34,397 nt of DNA. Origin: an uncultured Rubrobacteraceae bacterium. GTDB lineage: Bacteria > Actinomycetota > Rubrobacteria > Rubrobacterales > Rubrobacteraceae. The stretch covers positions 1-34,397 of the forward strand of contig CADCUT010000113.1 in the NCBI GenBank assembly GCA_902805975.1, in the 5' to 3' direction. The translations under genes and the position numbers were made by a program. Positions 14,954 through 21,519 of this stretch are shown one piece after another. A model generated the notes under the pieces. That model searched no databases. It saw only the letters and a program-made list of their open reading frames with translations, and was not told where the DNA came from. The stretch's first letter is position 1, and each line of letters starts with the position of its first letter.

Positions 14954-16791
14954 AGGCCGGTCCTTTGGGCTGCCGGGTGATGGAGGTCGTAGAGGCGAGC
15001 GTAGGCGCCGTCGCCCTTCAGCAGCTCATCGTGGGTGCCGCGTTCCGTCACGCGGCCGTCTTCGAGGACCACTATCTCCGTCGCCTCGCGCAGCGTCATG
15101 AGGTTGTGGGAGATCACCACGGTAGCCTTTCCCTTCATGAGCCTCTGCAACGGCCGCAGCACCTTCTCGCTGGACCCGGCGTCCAGGCCCGTCGTCGGCT
15201 CGTCGAGAACGAGGACGCCGGCGTCCCGGATCATGGCCCGCGCTATGGCTACGCGCTGGCGCTGCCCGCCCGAGAGCAGCCGCCCCTTCTGGCCGATGGG
15301 GGTATCGTACCCCTCGGGGAGCGCCAGGATAAAGTCGTGGGCGTCGGCGGCCCTGGCCGCGGCCTCTATCTCCCCGTCCGTGGCCCCCCGCCTGCCGTAG
15401 GCGATGTTCTCCCTGACCGTCCCGTCGAAGACGAGCGTCTCCTGCAGGAGCACGGCGACGTTCTCGCGCAGGGACCCGAGCGTCAGATCTCGCAGGTCGT
15501 GGCCGTCGAGGCGGATGGATCCCGCGTCAGGGTCGTAGAACCGGAGCATGAGCTTCGCCACCGTGGACTTGCCGGCCCCGCTCGGCCCGACGAGCGCCAG
15601 CGTCTCGCCCGGCCCCACGGAGAACGAGACGCCTTCGAGGGCGGGTCTCTCCTTGCCGGGATAGCCTAAGGAGACCCCGTCGAACTCGACGCGGCCCTCG
15701 CCCGCCCGTAGCCCGACCGCGTCCTCGCGCTCCCCAACGGAAGGTTCCTCGTCTAAAAACTCGATGATCCTCTCGGCCCCGGCGGAGGCCGAGTAGAAGG
15801 AGTTGAGGAGGCCGCTGATGCCCCGGATGGGCCTGTAGAGCTGGCCCAGAAAGACGAGGAAGACCAGCAGGCCGCCGACGGTGAGGTTCCCGCGCGAGAG
15901 CTGGTACGCGCCGAAGGCGACCACCACGACCACGCCGGCGAGCTCGATCATGTTGATGAGCGGCGCGAACAGCGAGCCGAGGCGCGTCGCCGCCATCTGC
16001 GCCCTGAAACTGCCCTCGTTCTCCCTGTGGAAGCGGGCGACCTCCTCGTCCTTGCGGTTGTACGCCTGGACCAGGGCCGCGTTGGAGAGGCTCTCCTCGG
16101 CCACCGCGCCGATCGAGCCGCTGCGGCGGCGCTCCTCGCGGGCGGCGGTCTTGATCTTGCGCGAGAAATGCCTCGCCGCCAGCCAGAAAAGCGGTACGAC
16201 AAAGAGCGAGACTATGGCGAGCTGCCAGTTCAGATAGAAGAGTGCCGCGGTAAAGAAGATGAGTTGGAAGAAGTAGCTCACGGCCGAGGCGAGGCCGCTG
16301 AGCATAAGGTCCTCGATCTCCTCGACGTCGTCGGTGACCCGGCTCATAACGTCCCCGAGCCGCTCGCGGTCGAAGAAGGCCAGCGAAAGGTCGTGCAGGT
16401 GGGCGAAGAACTCCGTGCGTAGGGAGACGATAAAGCGCCCGCCCACCCAGTCCGAGAGGTACTCGTCGCCGAACGTCGCGACGCCCTCCGCGAGTTGCAG
16501 GCCGATGTAGGCCAGGATCACCCACACGAGGAGGTCGAACTGGCGCGGGACGAGGACCTCGTCGACGAGTACCTTGTACATCCAGATCGTGGCGGCCTCT
16601 ATCGCCGGGACAAGGGCGACGAAGAGCAGGACCAGGGGCAGCAGGCGCCGGTACGGCCGCGCGTGGGGCCAGAACCTCCGGAAGACCTCGCCGATTGGCA
16701 CCACGGGCGCCGCCGCCACGACGTCCTCGCCCTCCGCAGCTCCCGCCGCCAGCCGGCGGATGCCCTCCCGCAATCTCTTCCCGAGCTTCAT
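14950..16791 (-). CDS. ABC exporter, fused membrane and ATPase domains
   Basis: 613 residues. An N-terminal cytoplasmic segment leads into a six-helix type I exporter domain (about 45-330), then the ATPase: Walker A GPSGAGKST with K408, signature LSGGQRQR, Walker B VLVLDEPT, H-loop near ISHNL. The arrangement is that of MsbA/BmrA-like lipid, drug or peptide exporters, working as a homodimer. Start ATG 16791 (a GTG one codon upstream is possible) with GGGGA ahead; the open frame upstream is interrupted by the hairpin and is not coding. Two tiny Arg-rich proteins are encoded just upstream on the same strand and the divergent kinase overlaps its end. The cargo is unknown; the small basic proteins are worth considering. 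Confidence 0.9.
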   Translation of the reverse strand: MKLGKRLREGIRRLAAGAAEGEDVVAAAPVVPIGEVFRRFWPHARPYRRLLPLVLLFVALVPAIEAATIWMYKVLVDEVLVPRQFDLLVWVILAYIGLQLAEGVATFGDEYLSDWVGGRFIVSLRTEFFAHLHDLSLAFFDRERLGDVMSRVTDDVEEIEDLMLSGLASAVSYFFQLIFFTAALFYLNWQLAIVSLFVVPLFWLAARHFSRKIKTAAREERRRSGSIGAVAEESLSNAALVQAYNRKDEEVARFHRENEGSFRAQMAATRLGSLFAPLINMIELAGVVVVVAFGAYQLSRGNLTVGGLLVFLVFLGQLYRPIRGISGLLNSFYSASAGAERIIEFLDEEPSVGEREDAVGLRAGEGRVEFDGVSLGYPGKERPALEGVSFSVGPGETLALVGPSGAGKSTVAKLMLRFYDPDAGSIRLDGHDLRDLTLGSLRENVAVLLQETLVFDGTVRENIAYGRRGATDGEIEAAARAADAHDFILALPEGYDTPIGQKGRLLSGGQRQRVAIARAMIRDAGVLVLDEPTTGLDAGSSEKVLRPLQRLMKGKATVVISHNLMTLREATEIVVLEDGRVTERGTHDELLKGDGAYARLYDLHHPAAQRTGL

Positions 16792-16817
16792 CACAGTCCC
16801 CGATCTACCACCCAAAT

Positions 16818-16844
16818 GCGGCCCCGCCGTAGAAGCGGGGCCGC
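16818..16844 (-). terminator. Hairpin between the Arg-rich genes and the exporter
   Basis: Perfect 10-bp GC stem (16818-16827 with 16835-16844), 7-base loop, 26 bases after the second Arg-rich gene and 26 bases before the exporter start. The tail ATTTGGG has few Ts. It could terminate, or only partly attenuate, transcription into the exporter. Confidence 0.6.
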
Positions 16845-16870
16845 GCCATCTAGTTGGAGTTCGCTGGTCG

Positions 16871-16978
16871 CTAGGTGCGACGACGACGGCGCCTGCGCCT
16901 CCGGCGGCGCTTCCTGCCGCTTCTGCTTCTGTCCGTGCTGCCCGAGAGGGCGGGAGACATCTCCGAGAACTTCGCCAT
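16871..16978 (-). CDS. Tiny Arg-rich basic protein, copy 2
   Basis: 35 residues: a conserved N-terminus MAKFSEMSPALSGS, an SR-like middle TDRSRSGRK, then eleven consecutive arginines and a final Thr. Codons for Arg vary (CGC, CGG, AGG, CGT), so the run is kept at protein level rather than by a simple DNA repeat. ATG 16978 has GAGGAGG (16987-16993) eight bases upstream. The paralogue lies 46 bases upstream with the same first ten residues. Not a recognised family; composition is protamine-like and suggests nucleic-acid binding. No signal peptide. Confidence 0.8.
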   Translation of the reverse strand: MAKFSEMSPALSGSTDRSRSGRKRRRRRRRRRRRT

Positions 16979-17024
16979 TGGTTGGACCTCCTCAAGATCG
17001 TTGCTTCACCACACGACTTGCCGC

Positions 17025-17135
17025 TTAGTTGGTGCGGCTGCGACGCTGACGCCTGCGACGCCTCCTCCTTCTGCCGCTCCTGCTCCGGTCCCTGCTTCCC
17101 GCGCTGGCCGGGGACATCTCCGAGAACTTGGCCAT
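17025..17135 (-). CDS. Tiny Arg-rich basic protein, copy 1
   Basis: 36 residues beginning MAKFSEMSPASAGS, then RDRSRSG, eight arginines, Q, and RRSRTN. It aligns with the downstream copy over its whole length, identical at residues 1-10 and through the DRSRSGR core, and differing at third codon positions, which argues for selection on the protein. ATG 17135 has GGAGGTGA five bases upstream, an ideal Shine-Dalgarno, so strong translation is expected. Its promoter region carries the cluster's shared direct-repeat box (17199-17253). Net charge is about +13 to +15. Protamine-like DNA compaction, RNA binding or an exported cationic peptide are possible; none is shown. Confidence 0.82.
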   Translation of the reverse strand: MAKFSEMSPASAGSRDRSRSGRRRRRRRRQRRSRTN

Positions 17136-17179
17136 CCGTCTCACCTCCTCTGGTCTCTGTCTTTATCTGACCTTGTGGG

Positions 17180-17253
17180 AGTATTGTGCGCTCGCCAAAT
17201 TAGGGTGTCATTAGGAACGGATGAGACGGGTCTAATGTGAGAGGGATCTAATG
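17180..17253 (-). promoter_or_regulatory. Promoter with two CRTTAGA-N4-TCTMAY boxes (Arg-rich genes)
   Basis: Read on the minus strand: CATTAGA-N4-TCTCAC (17253-17238, terminal base shared) and CATTAGA-N4-TCTCAT (17237-17221), then CCTAAT at 17215-17210 and again at 17204-17199. TCTCAT, CCTAAT and CCTAAT recur every 11 bp. A possible -10, AATACT, lies at 17185-17180. The tiny Arg-rich gene follows. 11-bp direct repeats are typical of OmpR/PhoB-class regulators. Confidence 0.75.
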
Positions 17254-17292
17254 TGGACCCCCGAAAAAGCCCATTTCGGCGGCCAGAAGCGG

Positions 17293-18768
17293 CTAGCTCT
17301 CGGCCTTCTGTGGCTGCCGGCGGTCCGACCTCGATGGGCTTGCTTCGGGATGGTGCGGCGTAACGGGCAGGTGGATGGACATGCGGGTGCCGCGGCCGGA
17401 GCGGCTCTCGGCGGTGATGTGGCCTCCGTGGGCCTCGACGATGGTCTTCGCGATGGGAAGGCCGAGGCCCGTGCCGCCCATCCGGCGGGAGCGGGCCTTG
17501 TCCACCCGGTAGAAGCGCTCGAAGACCCGGGGCAGGTCCTCCTTGGGGATGCCGGGGCCCTCGTCCTCCACCGTGATCCCGATCTCCCCCGGGCGCGTCG
17601 CGCCCGAGCGGAGCGTCACGGTCCCGCCGGGGGGGCCGTACTTTATGGCGTTGTCGACCAGGATCAGGACGGCCTGCTCCAGGCGGGTCGGGTCCGCCCG
17701 CAGCGTGCCGTTGGCCCGCATGTCCGTCTCCAGCGTGGCGCTGCGCTCCCGGGCGAGCACCGTGGCCCGGCCCGCCAGCTCGCTCATTAGGGGGGGCACG
17801 GAGACGGTCTCCGGCGCCAGGGAGGGCGGCGAGGAGTCCGAGCGGGCCAGGAAGAGAAGCTCCTCGACCATGCGCGACATGCGCTTGGACTCATCGACAA
17901 CGTCTTCCAGAAGCTGCTTCTGCTCGCCCTCGGCGCCGAGGGCGAGGCCCACCTGGGCGTTGCCGCGCAGCACGGTGAGCGGGGTACGAAGCTCGTGTGA
18001 GACGTCCGCCAGAAAGTCGGTCTTCTGGCGGGAGACCTCGGCCAGCTTCTCGGCCGTCTCCTGCTGACCCGCGTAGAGGCGCTTGAGCTCGTTCACCACC
18101 CGCACCGCCGCGTAGGCCAGCGCGGCGCCGGCCAGCAGCAGGCCGAGGATGGCCCCGAGCAGCACGAACTCGGAGGTCTTCGCGGCCCTATCCACCCGCT
18201 GCAGCGAGTCATCCGTCAGGGTCTCGCCTAGGCTATCGAGCTTCTCCGCCTCAAGCTCCATCTGCTCGATCTGTTCGAGACCCCGTTCGCTGGCCTTATC
18301 AAAAGCTTCCCTATCCTCCACCGTCGGCTGCACGAGGGGCCTGAAGCCCGAGAAGTACTCGTCCGCCCAGCGCCTGAAATCTTCCGGCTGCGGGGCGCCG
18401 GGGTCGTAAGGACCGACGCCGTTGAGCTCGTCTATCTCCTCGTAGAGCCTCGTCCGGGCTGCCTCGTACTCGTCGATGCCCTCCCGCGTGACGCGGCCGG
18501 TGTTCAGGCTGTTGAAGTACACGTTCCGGTGGTAGTGGCGGACGTCCAGGATCGCCGCGCGGATGTCGTCGCCCTCGTCCTCGAGCTCCACGTACCCCAG
18601 AGCCTCGGCGGAGACCTGCTCGATGCTGCGCGTCTGCCAGAAGCCTATGAGGCCGGCGATGATGATCGCGACCAGCAGGCCGCCCACGGCCACCATGGTC
18701 ACCCGCCACGGCTCTGCGCGAACGCCCCTGATCCAACCCAAAACAACCCCAACCTTCTGAGATATCAC
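17293..18768 (-). CDS. Sensor histidine kinase
   Basis: About 491 residues. One membrane helix near the N-terminus (AVGGLLVAIIIAGLIGFW), a roughly 150-residue outside helical sensor region (contains HYHRNVYFN and many acidic residues), a second helix (LLGAILGLLLAGAALAYAAV), then the HisKA helix with phospho-acceptor H258 in SHELRTPL, and the ATPase domain with N box DNAIKY, DEGPGIP and GGTGLGL. It autophosphorylates and should signal to the divergently encoded response regulator. Start unsure: GTG 18768 is chosen after GGGGTGGG; GTG 18801 would add 11 residues and leave only 29 bases to the regulator gene. The sensor domain resembles four-helix CHASE3-like sensors; ligand unknown. Confidence 0.9.
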   Translation of the reverse strand: MISQKVGVVLGWIRGVRAEPWRVTMVAVGGLLVAIIIAGLIGFWQTRSIEQVSAEALGYVELEDEGDDIRAAILDVRHYHRNVYFNSLNTGRVTREGIDEYEAARTRLYEEIDELNGVGPYDPGAPQPEDFRRWADEYFSGFRPLVQPTVEDREAFDKASERGLEQIEQMELEAEKLDSLGETLTDDSLQRVDRAAKTSEFVLLGAILGLLLAGAALAYAAVRVVNELKRLYAGQQETAEKLAEVSRQKTDFLADVSHELRTPLTVLRGNAQVGLALGAEGEQKQLLEDVVDESKRMSRMVEELLFLARSDSSPPSLAPETVSVPPLMSELAGRATVLARERSATLETDMRANGTLRADPTRLEQAVLILVDNAIKYGPPGGTVTLRSGATRPGEIGITVEDEGPGIPKEDLPRVFERFYRVDKARSRRMGGTGLGLPIAKTIVEAHGGHITAESRSGRGTRMSIHLPVTPHHPEASPSRSDRRQPQKAES

Positions 18769-18814
18769 CGGCGCCCACCCCGGCGTCTGCCCGCGGCCCA
18801 CGGCGCCCCTGCAT

Positions 18815-18820
18815 TATACT
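18815..18820 (+). promoter_or_regulatory. -10 element of the response regulator gene
   Basis: TATACT lies ten bases before the ATG at 18831, with no Shine-Dalgarno between. Transcription from it would begin within a few bases of the start codon, giving a leaderless or nearly leaderless mRNA. No convincing -35 is visible. Confidence 0.5.
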
Positions 18821-18830
18821 TGCGGCCGAT

Positions 18831-19520
18831 ATGTTGATACTTATCGTGGAAGACGACCCCGCCATCGTGCGCTTTCTGGAGCGCGGCCTGGGCGCCCACG
18901 GCCACAGCACCATGACGGCCGGGGACGGCGAGGAGGGCGTGCGCCTGGCCGCCGAGGAGTCCGTCGAGATGGTCCTGCTCGACGTCATGCTGCCCCGCCT
19001 CGACGGCCAGCAGGCCCTCCAGCGCATCCGCCTGCGCCGTCCCAACCTGCCCGTGCTGATGCTCACCGCCCGCGACGAGGTTCACCACAAGGTGAACGCC
19101 CTGGATTCCGGGGCCGACGACTACCTCACGAAGCCCTTCGACCTCGAAGAGCTCCTGGCCCGGATGCGCGCGCTCACCCGCCGCTCGGACCAGCCCTGGT
19201 CCTCCAAGATGGCCTTCGGCGACCTGAGCGTGGACCTCCGCTCCCGCCGGGTCAGGAGGGGGGAGAAGCAGGTCGACCTCTCCAGCCGCGAGTTCGCCCT
19301 GCTGGAGTACTTCATGCGCCACCCTGGGCAGGTCGTGAGCCGGCAGCAGATCCTCTCGGCCGTCTGGGACTACGCCTTCGACCCCGGCTCGAACGTGGTC
19401 GACGTCTACGTCCGGTACCTGCGCAGCAAGCTCGACCGGCGCGGCGATCCGTCCGTGATCGAGACCGTCCGCGGCGCCGGCTACCGCTTCGAACCGCCCG
19501 CCGATGCCCACGACTCCTGA
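18831..19520 (+). CDS. OmpR/PhoB-family response regulator
   Basis: 229 residues: receiver domain 1-115 with the acidic pair D8-D9, phospho-acceptor D51 (LLDVMLP), TARD and TKPF, followed by a winged-helix DNA-binding domain (130-225) with SSREFALLEYFMRHPGQVVSR, NVVDVYVRYLRSKLD and VRGAGYRF. The divergent histidine kinase is its obvious partner. Members of this family bind tandem direct repeats spaced 11 bp, exactly the pattern found in intergenic regions on both sides of this gene, so I infer it is the regulator of the cluster. Its 3' end overlaps the convergent lipoprotein gene by 40 bp. Confidence 0.93.
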   Translation: MLILIVEDDPAIVRFLERGLGAHGHSTMTAGDGEEGVRLAAEESVEMVLLDVMLPRLDGQQALQRIRLRRPNLPVLMLTARDEVHHKVNALDSGADDYLTKPFDLEELLARMRALTRRSDQPWSSKMAFGDLSVDLRSRRVRRGEKQVDLSSREFALLEYFMRHPGQVVSRQQILSAVWDYAFDPGSNVVDVYVRYLRSKLDRRGDPSVIETVRGAGYRFEPPADAHDS

Positions 19521-20050
19521 GGGCCGCCGGCCGGACCGGTGAGCTCGACCTTCGCCCCCGAACCGCCGTCGCGCGACAGGACATCAACCTCCGCCTCAAA
19601 ATTCCCGCGTAGGATCAGGTAGTGCCAGCCGTCGCCCGAGTACTCGACGTTCGCGACCTGCCATCCCTCCGCGCCGAACACGCCGCGGTAGAACTCTCTC
19701 ACCGCGTCCGCCCCCTCCGTGGTCAGGTACGACGTCCGGACGAGCACCAGCCCGTTCGCCTCCCTCTCCGAGTAGCCGGTCCGCACCGAGCCGGGGGGGC
19801 GCGGAAGCCCCGGAACGGGCTCGCCCCGCGCGTCCCGTGCCGGGATGGAGGCCGAGAGGGTCTTGCCCCCAGAACCTTCCCCCGTGGCCTCCTCTTTCGG
19901 GACCGTTCCCGCGAGCCGCTGGCCTTCAAGGCCTGGGGGCGTCTCATCTTGCGTCGACGGGTCCGGTGGGACGCAGCCAAGAGAAAGAGAGAGGGATGCG
20001 AGGACGAACACGAGCGCCGGGACGCCTGGCCTCGCGCGGAACGGACGCAA
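19481..20050 (-). CDS. Secreted lipoprotein, unknown function
   Basis: 189 residues. A basic N-terminus, hydrophobic 11-24 and the lipobox LSLGC with C26 as the lipidated residue show a lipoprotein. Residues 27-95 are Pro/Gly/Glu-rich linker; 95-175 look like a small folded domain (YLTTEGADAVREFYRGVFGAEGWQVANVEYSGDGWHYLILRG), in which the AxxFYxxxL-like helix followed by GW and a beta hairpin resembles sequences in other actinobacterial lipoproteins of unknown role. TTG 20050 has GAGAGGAG a few bases upstream. The upstream region holds the cluster's direct-repeat box in the right orientation (20138-20176). The 3' end overlaps the response regulator gene by 40 bp on the opposite strand, giving overlapping transcripts. 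Confidence 0.82.
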   Translation of the reverse strand: MRPFRARPGVPALVFVLASLSLSLGCVPPDPSTQDETPPGLEGQRLAGTVPKEEATGEGSGGKTLSASIPARDARGEPVPGLPRPPGSVRTGYSEREANGLVLVRTSYLTTEGADAVREFYRGVFGAEGWQVANVEYSGDGWHYLILRGNFEAEVDVLSRDGGSGAKVELTGPAGGPQESWASAGGSKR

Positions 20051-20137
20051 TGCTCTCCTCTCTTGTGGTCTGGTCCTTCCGTCGGGGGCTCGGGTCGGAC
20101 GGGCTGTCTTCTCTGATCCGGATGGTAAGCCCGATGC

Positions 20138-20176
20138 GTTAGAGGCCCGTTAGGCCATCGTTAGAAGCCTCTAATG
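20138..20176. promoter_or_regulatory. CRTTAGA-N4-TCTMAY box with three 11-bp direct repeats
   Basis: GTTAG occurs at 20138, 20149 and 20160, exactly 11 bp apart, and the last runs into CTAATG. On the minus strand this reads CATTAGA-N4-TCTAAC followed by CCTAAC and TCTAAC, the same orientation toward the lipoprotein gene as the other boxes have toward their genes. It lies between the lipoprotein and the divergent sigma factor, so it may control one or both. Confidence 0.75.
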
Positions 20177-20218
20177 TGGTCTTCTCTGGCAAGCCGCGCC
20201 GTCGGGCCGTTCGTGCAC

Positions 20219-20224
20219 TATTAT
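20219..20224 (+). promoter_or_regulatory. Possible -10 element of the sigma factor gene
   Basis: TATTAT in GCACTATTATGG. If used, transcription would start near 20231, at the GTG codon 20232, making the sigma factor mRNA leaderless and the ATG at 20223 untranslated. A similar GCACTACTAG precedes the subtilase gene. Confidence 0.4.
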
Positions 20225-20774
20225 GGCTGGCGTGAGGGGGGATGACGCAGAGCTTATCCGGGGCTGCAAGAAGGGCCAGGCGGGGGCGTGGGACCGGCTG
20301 GTCAAAAAGTACGAGCGGCTCGTGTTCTCCATCCCGCGCTCTTATGGGCTCTCGCCCGCCGACGCCGCTGACGTCTCCCAGCTCACGTTCACCATCCTGA
20401 TCCAATCCTTAGATTCCCTCACGGAAGAGAGCAACGTGAAGGCCTGGCTCGCCACCGTCGCCCGCCGCCACACCTGGCGTCTGATGGAGAAGGGCCGCCG
20501 CGAGGGCCCGGGCCGCGAGGACGACCTGGCCGACACCCCCTGGCTGCTCGGCAACGAGAAACCATCGGAGCTGTGGGAGACCATCGACTGGCTCGACGGG
20601 GGCCTCTCGGCTCTGGGCGAGCCCTGCCGCGGGCTGCTGACGGCCCTCTACCTCGACGCATCAGAGCCGTCTTACGCCGAGATCTCCGGCCGCCTCGGCA
20701 TGCCCGTCGGGAGCATCGGTCCCACCCGCGCCCGCTGCCTGCGGCGCCTCAGGACGATCCTGGGGGACCGTTGA
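20223..20774 (+). CDS. ECF (extracytoplasmic function) sigma factor
   Basis: 183 residues. Sigma region 2 spans about 10-85 (LIRGCKKGQAGAWDRLVKKYERLVF, then DAADVSQLTFTILIQSLDSL and VKAWLATVARRHTWRLMEK), region 4 about 125-180 (ALGEPCRGLLTALYLDASEPSYAEISGRLGMPVGSIGPTRARCLRRLRTIL) with the helix-turn-helix. The GSIGPTRARCL recognition helix is typical of actinobacterial ECF factors found beside CHAT or subtilase genes. No anti-sigma membrane protein is adjacent; the next gene may take that part. Start: ATG 20223 is the longest option, without ribosome site; GTG 20232 is equally likely if the -10 at 20219 is real. The terminator-like stem overlaps its stop codon. Confidence 0.88.
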   Translation: MAGVRGDDAELIRGCKKGQAGAWDRLVKKYERLVFSIPRSYGLSPADAADVSQLTFTILIQSLDSLTEESNVKAWLATVARRHTWRLMEKGRREGPGREDDLADTPWLLGNEKPSELWETIDWLDGGLSALGEPCRGLLTALYLDASEPSYAEISGRLGMPVGSIGPTRARCLRRLRTILGDR

Positions 20775-20813
20775 GGCAACCCCGGACGATCTCTGTCCCC
20801 CGTGTATTTTTTC
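20762..20813 (+). terminator. Terminator-like hairpin after the sigma factor
   Basis: GGGGGAC (20762-20768) pairs with GTCCCCC (20795-20801) around a 26-base loop; ATTTTTT follows at 20806-20812, one of the few T6 runs in the window. The stem includes the sigma stop-codon area, so it could attenuate read-through into the next two genes. Confidence 0.5.
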
Positions 20814-20892
20814 GCTTCTCCCGTTGCATTCCCTTGGCGACGAGTACGGCGATTCGGAGGCGTCGGGGATCTTGCACGGGAGGTACGCAGCG

Positions 20893-21510
20893 GTGAGCCG
20901 GGAGCGAATAGACTTCGAGACCCTCGCGGACTGGGCCGAGGGACGCCTCCCCGATGAGGAGGCCCGCGCCGTCGAGGAACGTCTGGCCGGGGCCGACGAG
21001 GAGACCCGTGCCGGGGCCGAATGGCTCAGGGAGTTCTACCGTCTGGGCGAGGGTGTAGTCCTCGAGGGCCCGCCCGAAGGTCAGCGGGCCGAGCTGGCGA
21101 AGGCCTTCGAGGATTACGCCGAAGGTCGGCGGCTGCCGGGACCGTTGAAGCGCCTGACGGCGACGCTCTCCTTTGGCGGTGGGTTGCAGCCCCTGTCGGG
21201 CGTCCGGTCGGCCGGCGGGTCGGAGGGGCAGCTCGTCTACACCACCGAGGCCGCCGACGTGGCGCTAAACTTCAGGCGGCGCCCCGGAAACGGGAAGCTC
21301 GACCTCGACGGGCAGATCTTCCCCAACGACGAAGCGGAGGCCGGGGTGTTCGGCGTCCAGATCCTCAGCGGCGCGGAGGAGGTGGGCACGACCGCCACGG
21401 ACGAGCTCGGCGAGTTCGCCTTCGAGGGCGTGGCGCCGGGACGGTACCAGATCCTGTTGAGCAGCGACGCGGTCGAGATCCTCATATCCCCGGTGGAACT
21501 GAACGCGTAG
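20893..21510 (+). CDS. Anti-sigma-like (zinc-finger-less) protein with C-terminal beta-sandwich
   Basis: 205 residues, no membrane helix. Residues 1-50 (FETLADWAEGRLPDEEARAVEERLAGADEETRAGAEWLREFYRL) copy the helical layout of zinc-binding anti-sigma (ZAS/zf-HC2) domains, including the LADWAEGRL-like opening, but the Cys and His zinc ligands are absent. A linker follows, then about 130-205 resembles a carboxypeptidase-regulatory or Cna-B-like beta-sandwich (LDLDGQIFP, VQILSGAEEVGTTATDELGEFAFEGVAPGRYQILL). GTG 20893 has GGGAGG nine bases upstream; the open frame 23 codons earlier is not preferred. Position between an ECF sigma factor and a CHAT protease suggests a cytosolic adaptor, or a CHAT substrate that holds the sigma factor. 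That is inference; no partner contact can be read. Confidence 0.72.
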   Translation: MSRERIDFETLADWAEGRLPDEEARAVEERLAGADEETRAGAEWLREFYRLGEGVVLEGPPEGQRAELAKAFEDYAEGRRLPGPLKRLTATLSFGGGLQPLSGVRSAGGSEGQLVYTTEAADVALNFRRRPGNGKLDLDGQIFPNDEAEAGVFGVQILSGAEEVGTTATDELGEFAFEGVAPGRYQILLSSDAVEILISPVELNA

Positions 21511-21519
21511 AATGGGGTA

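Noticed and set aside
16871-16978. Arg-rich small proteins as ribosomal protein bTHX or the like
   Set aside because: The MAKFSEMSPA start and poly-Arg end do not match any small ribosomal protein I know.
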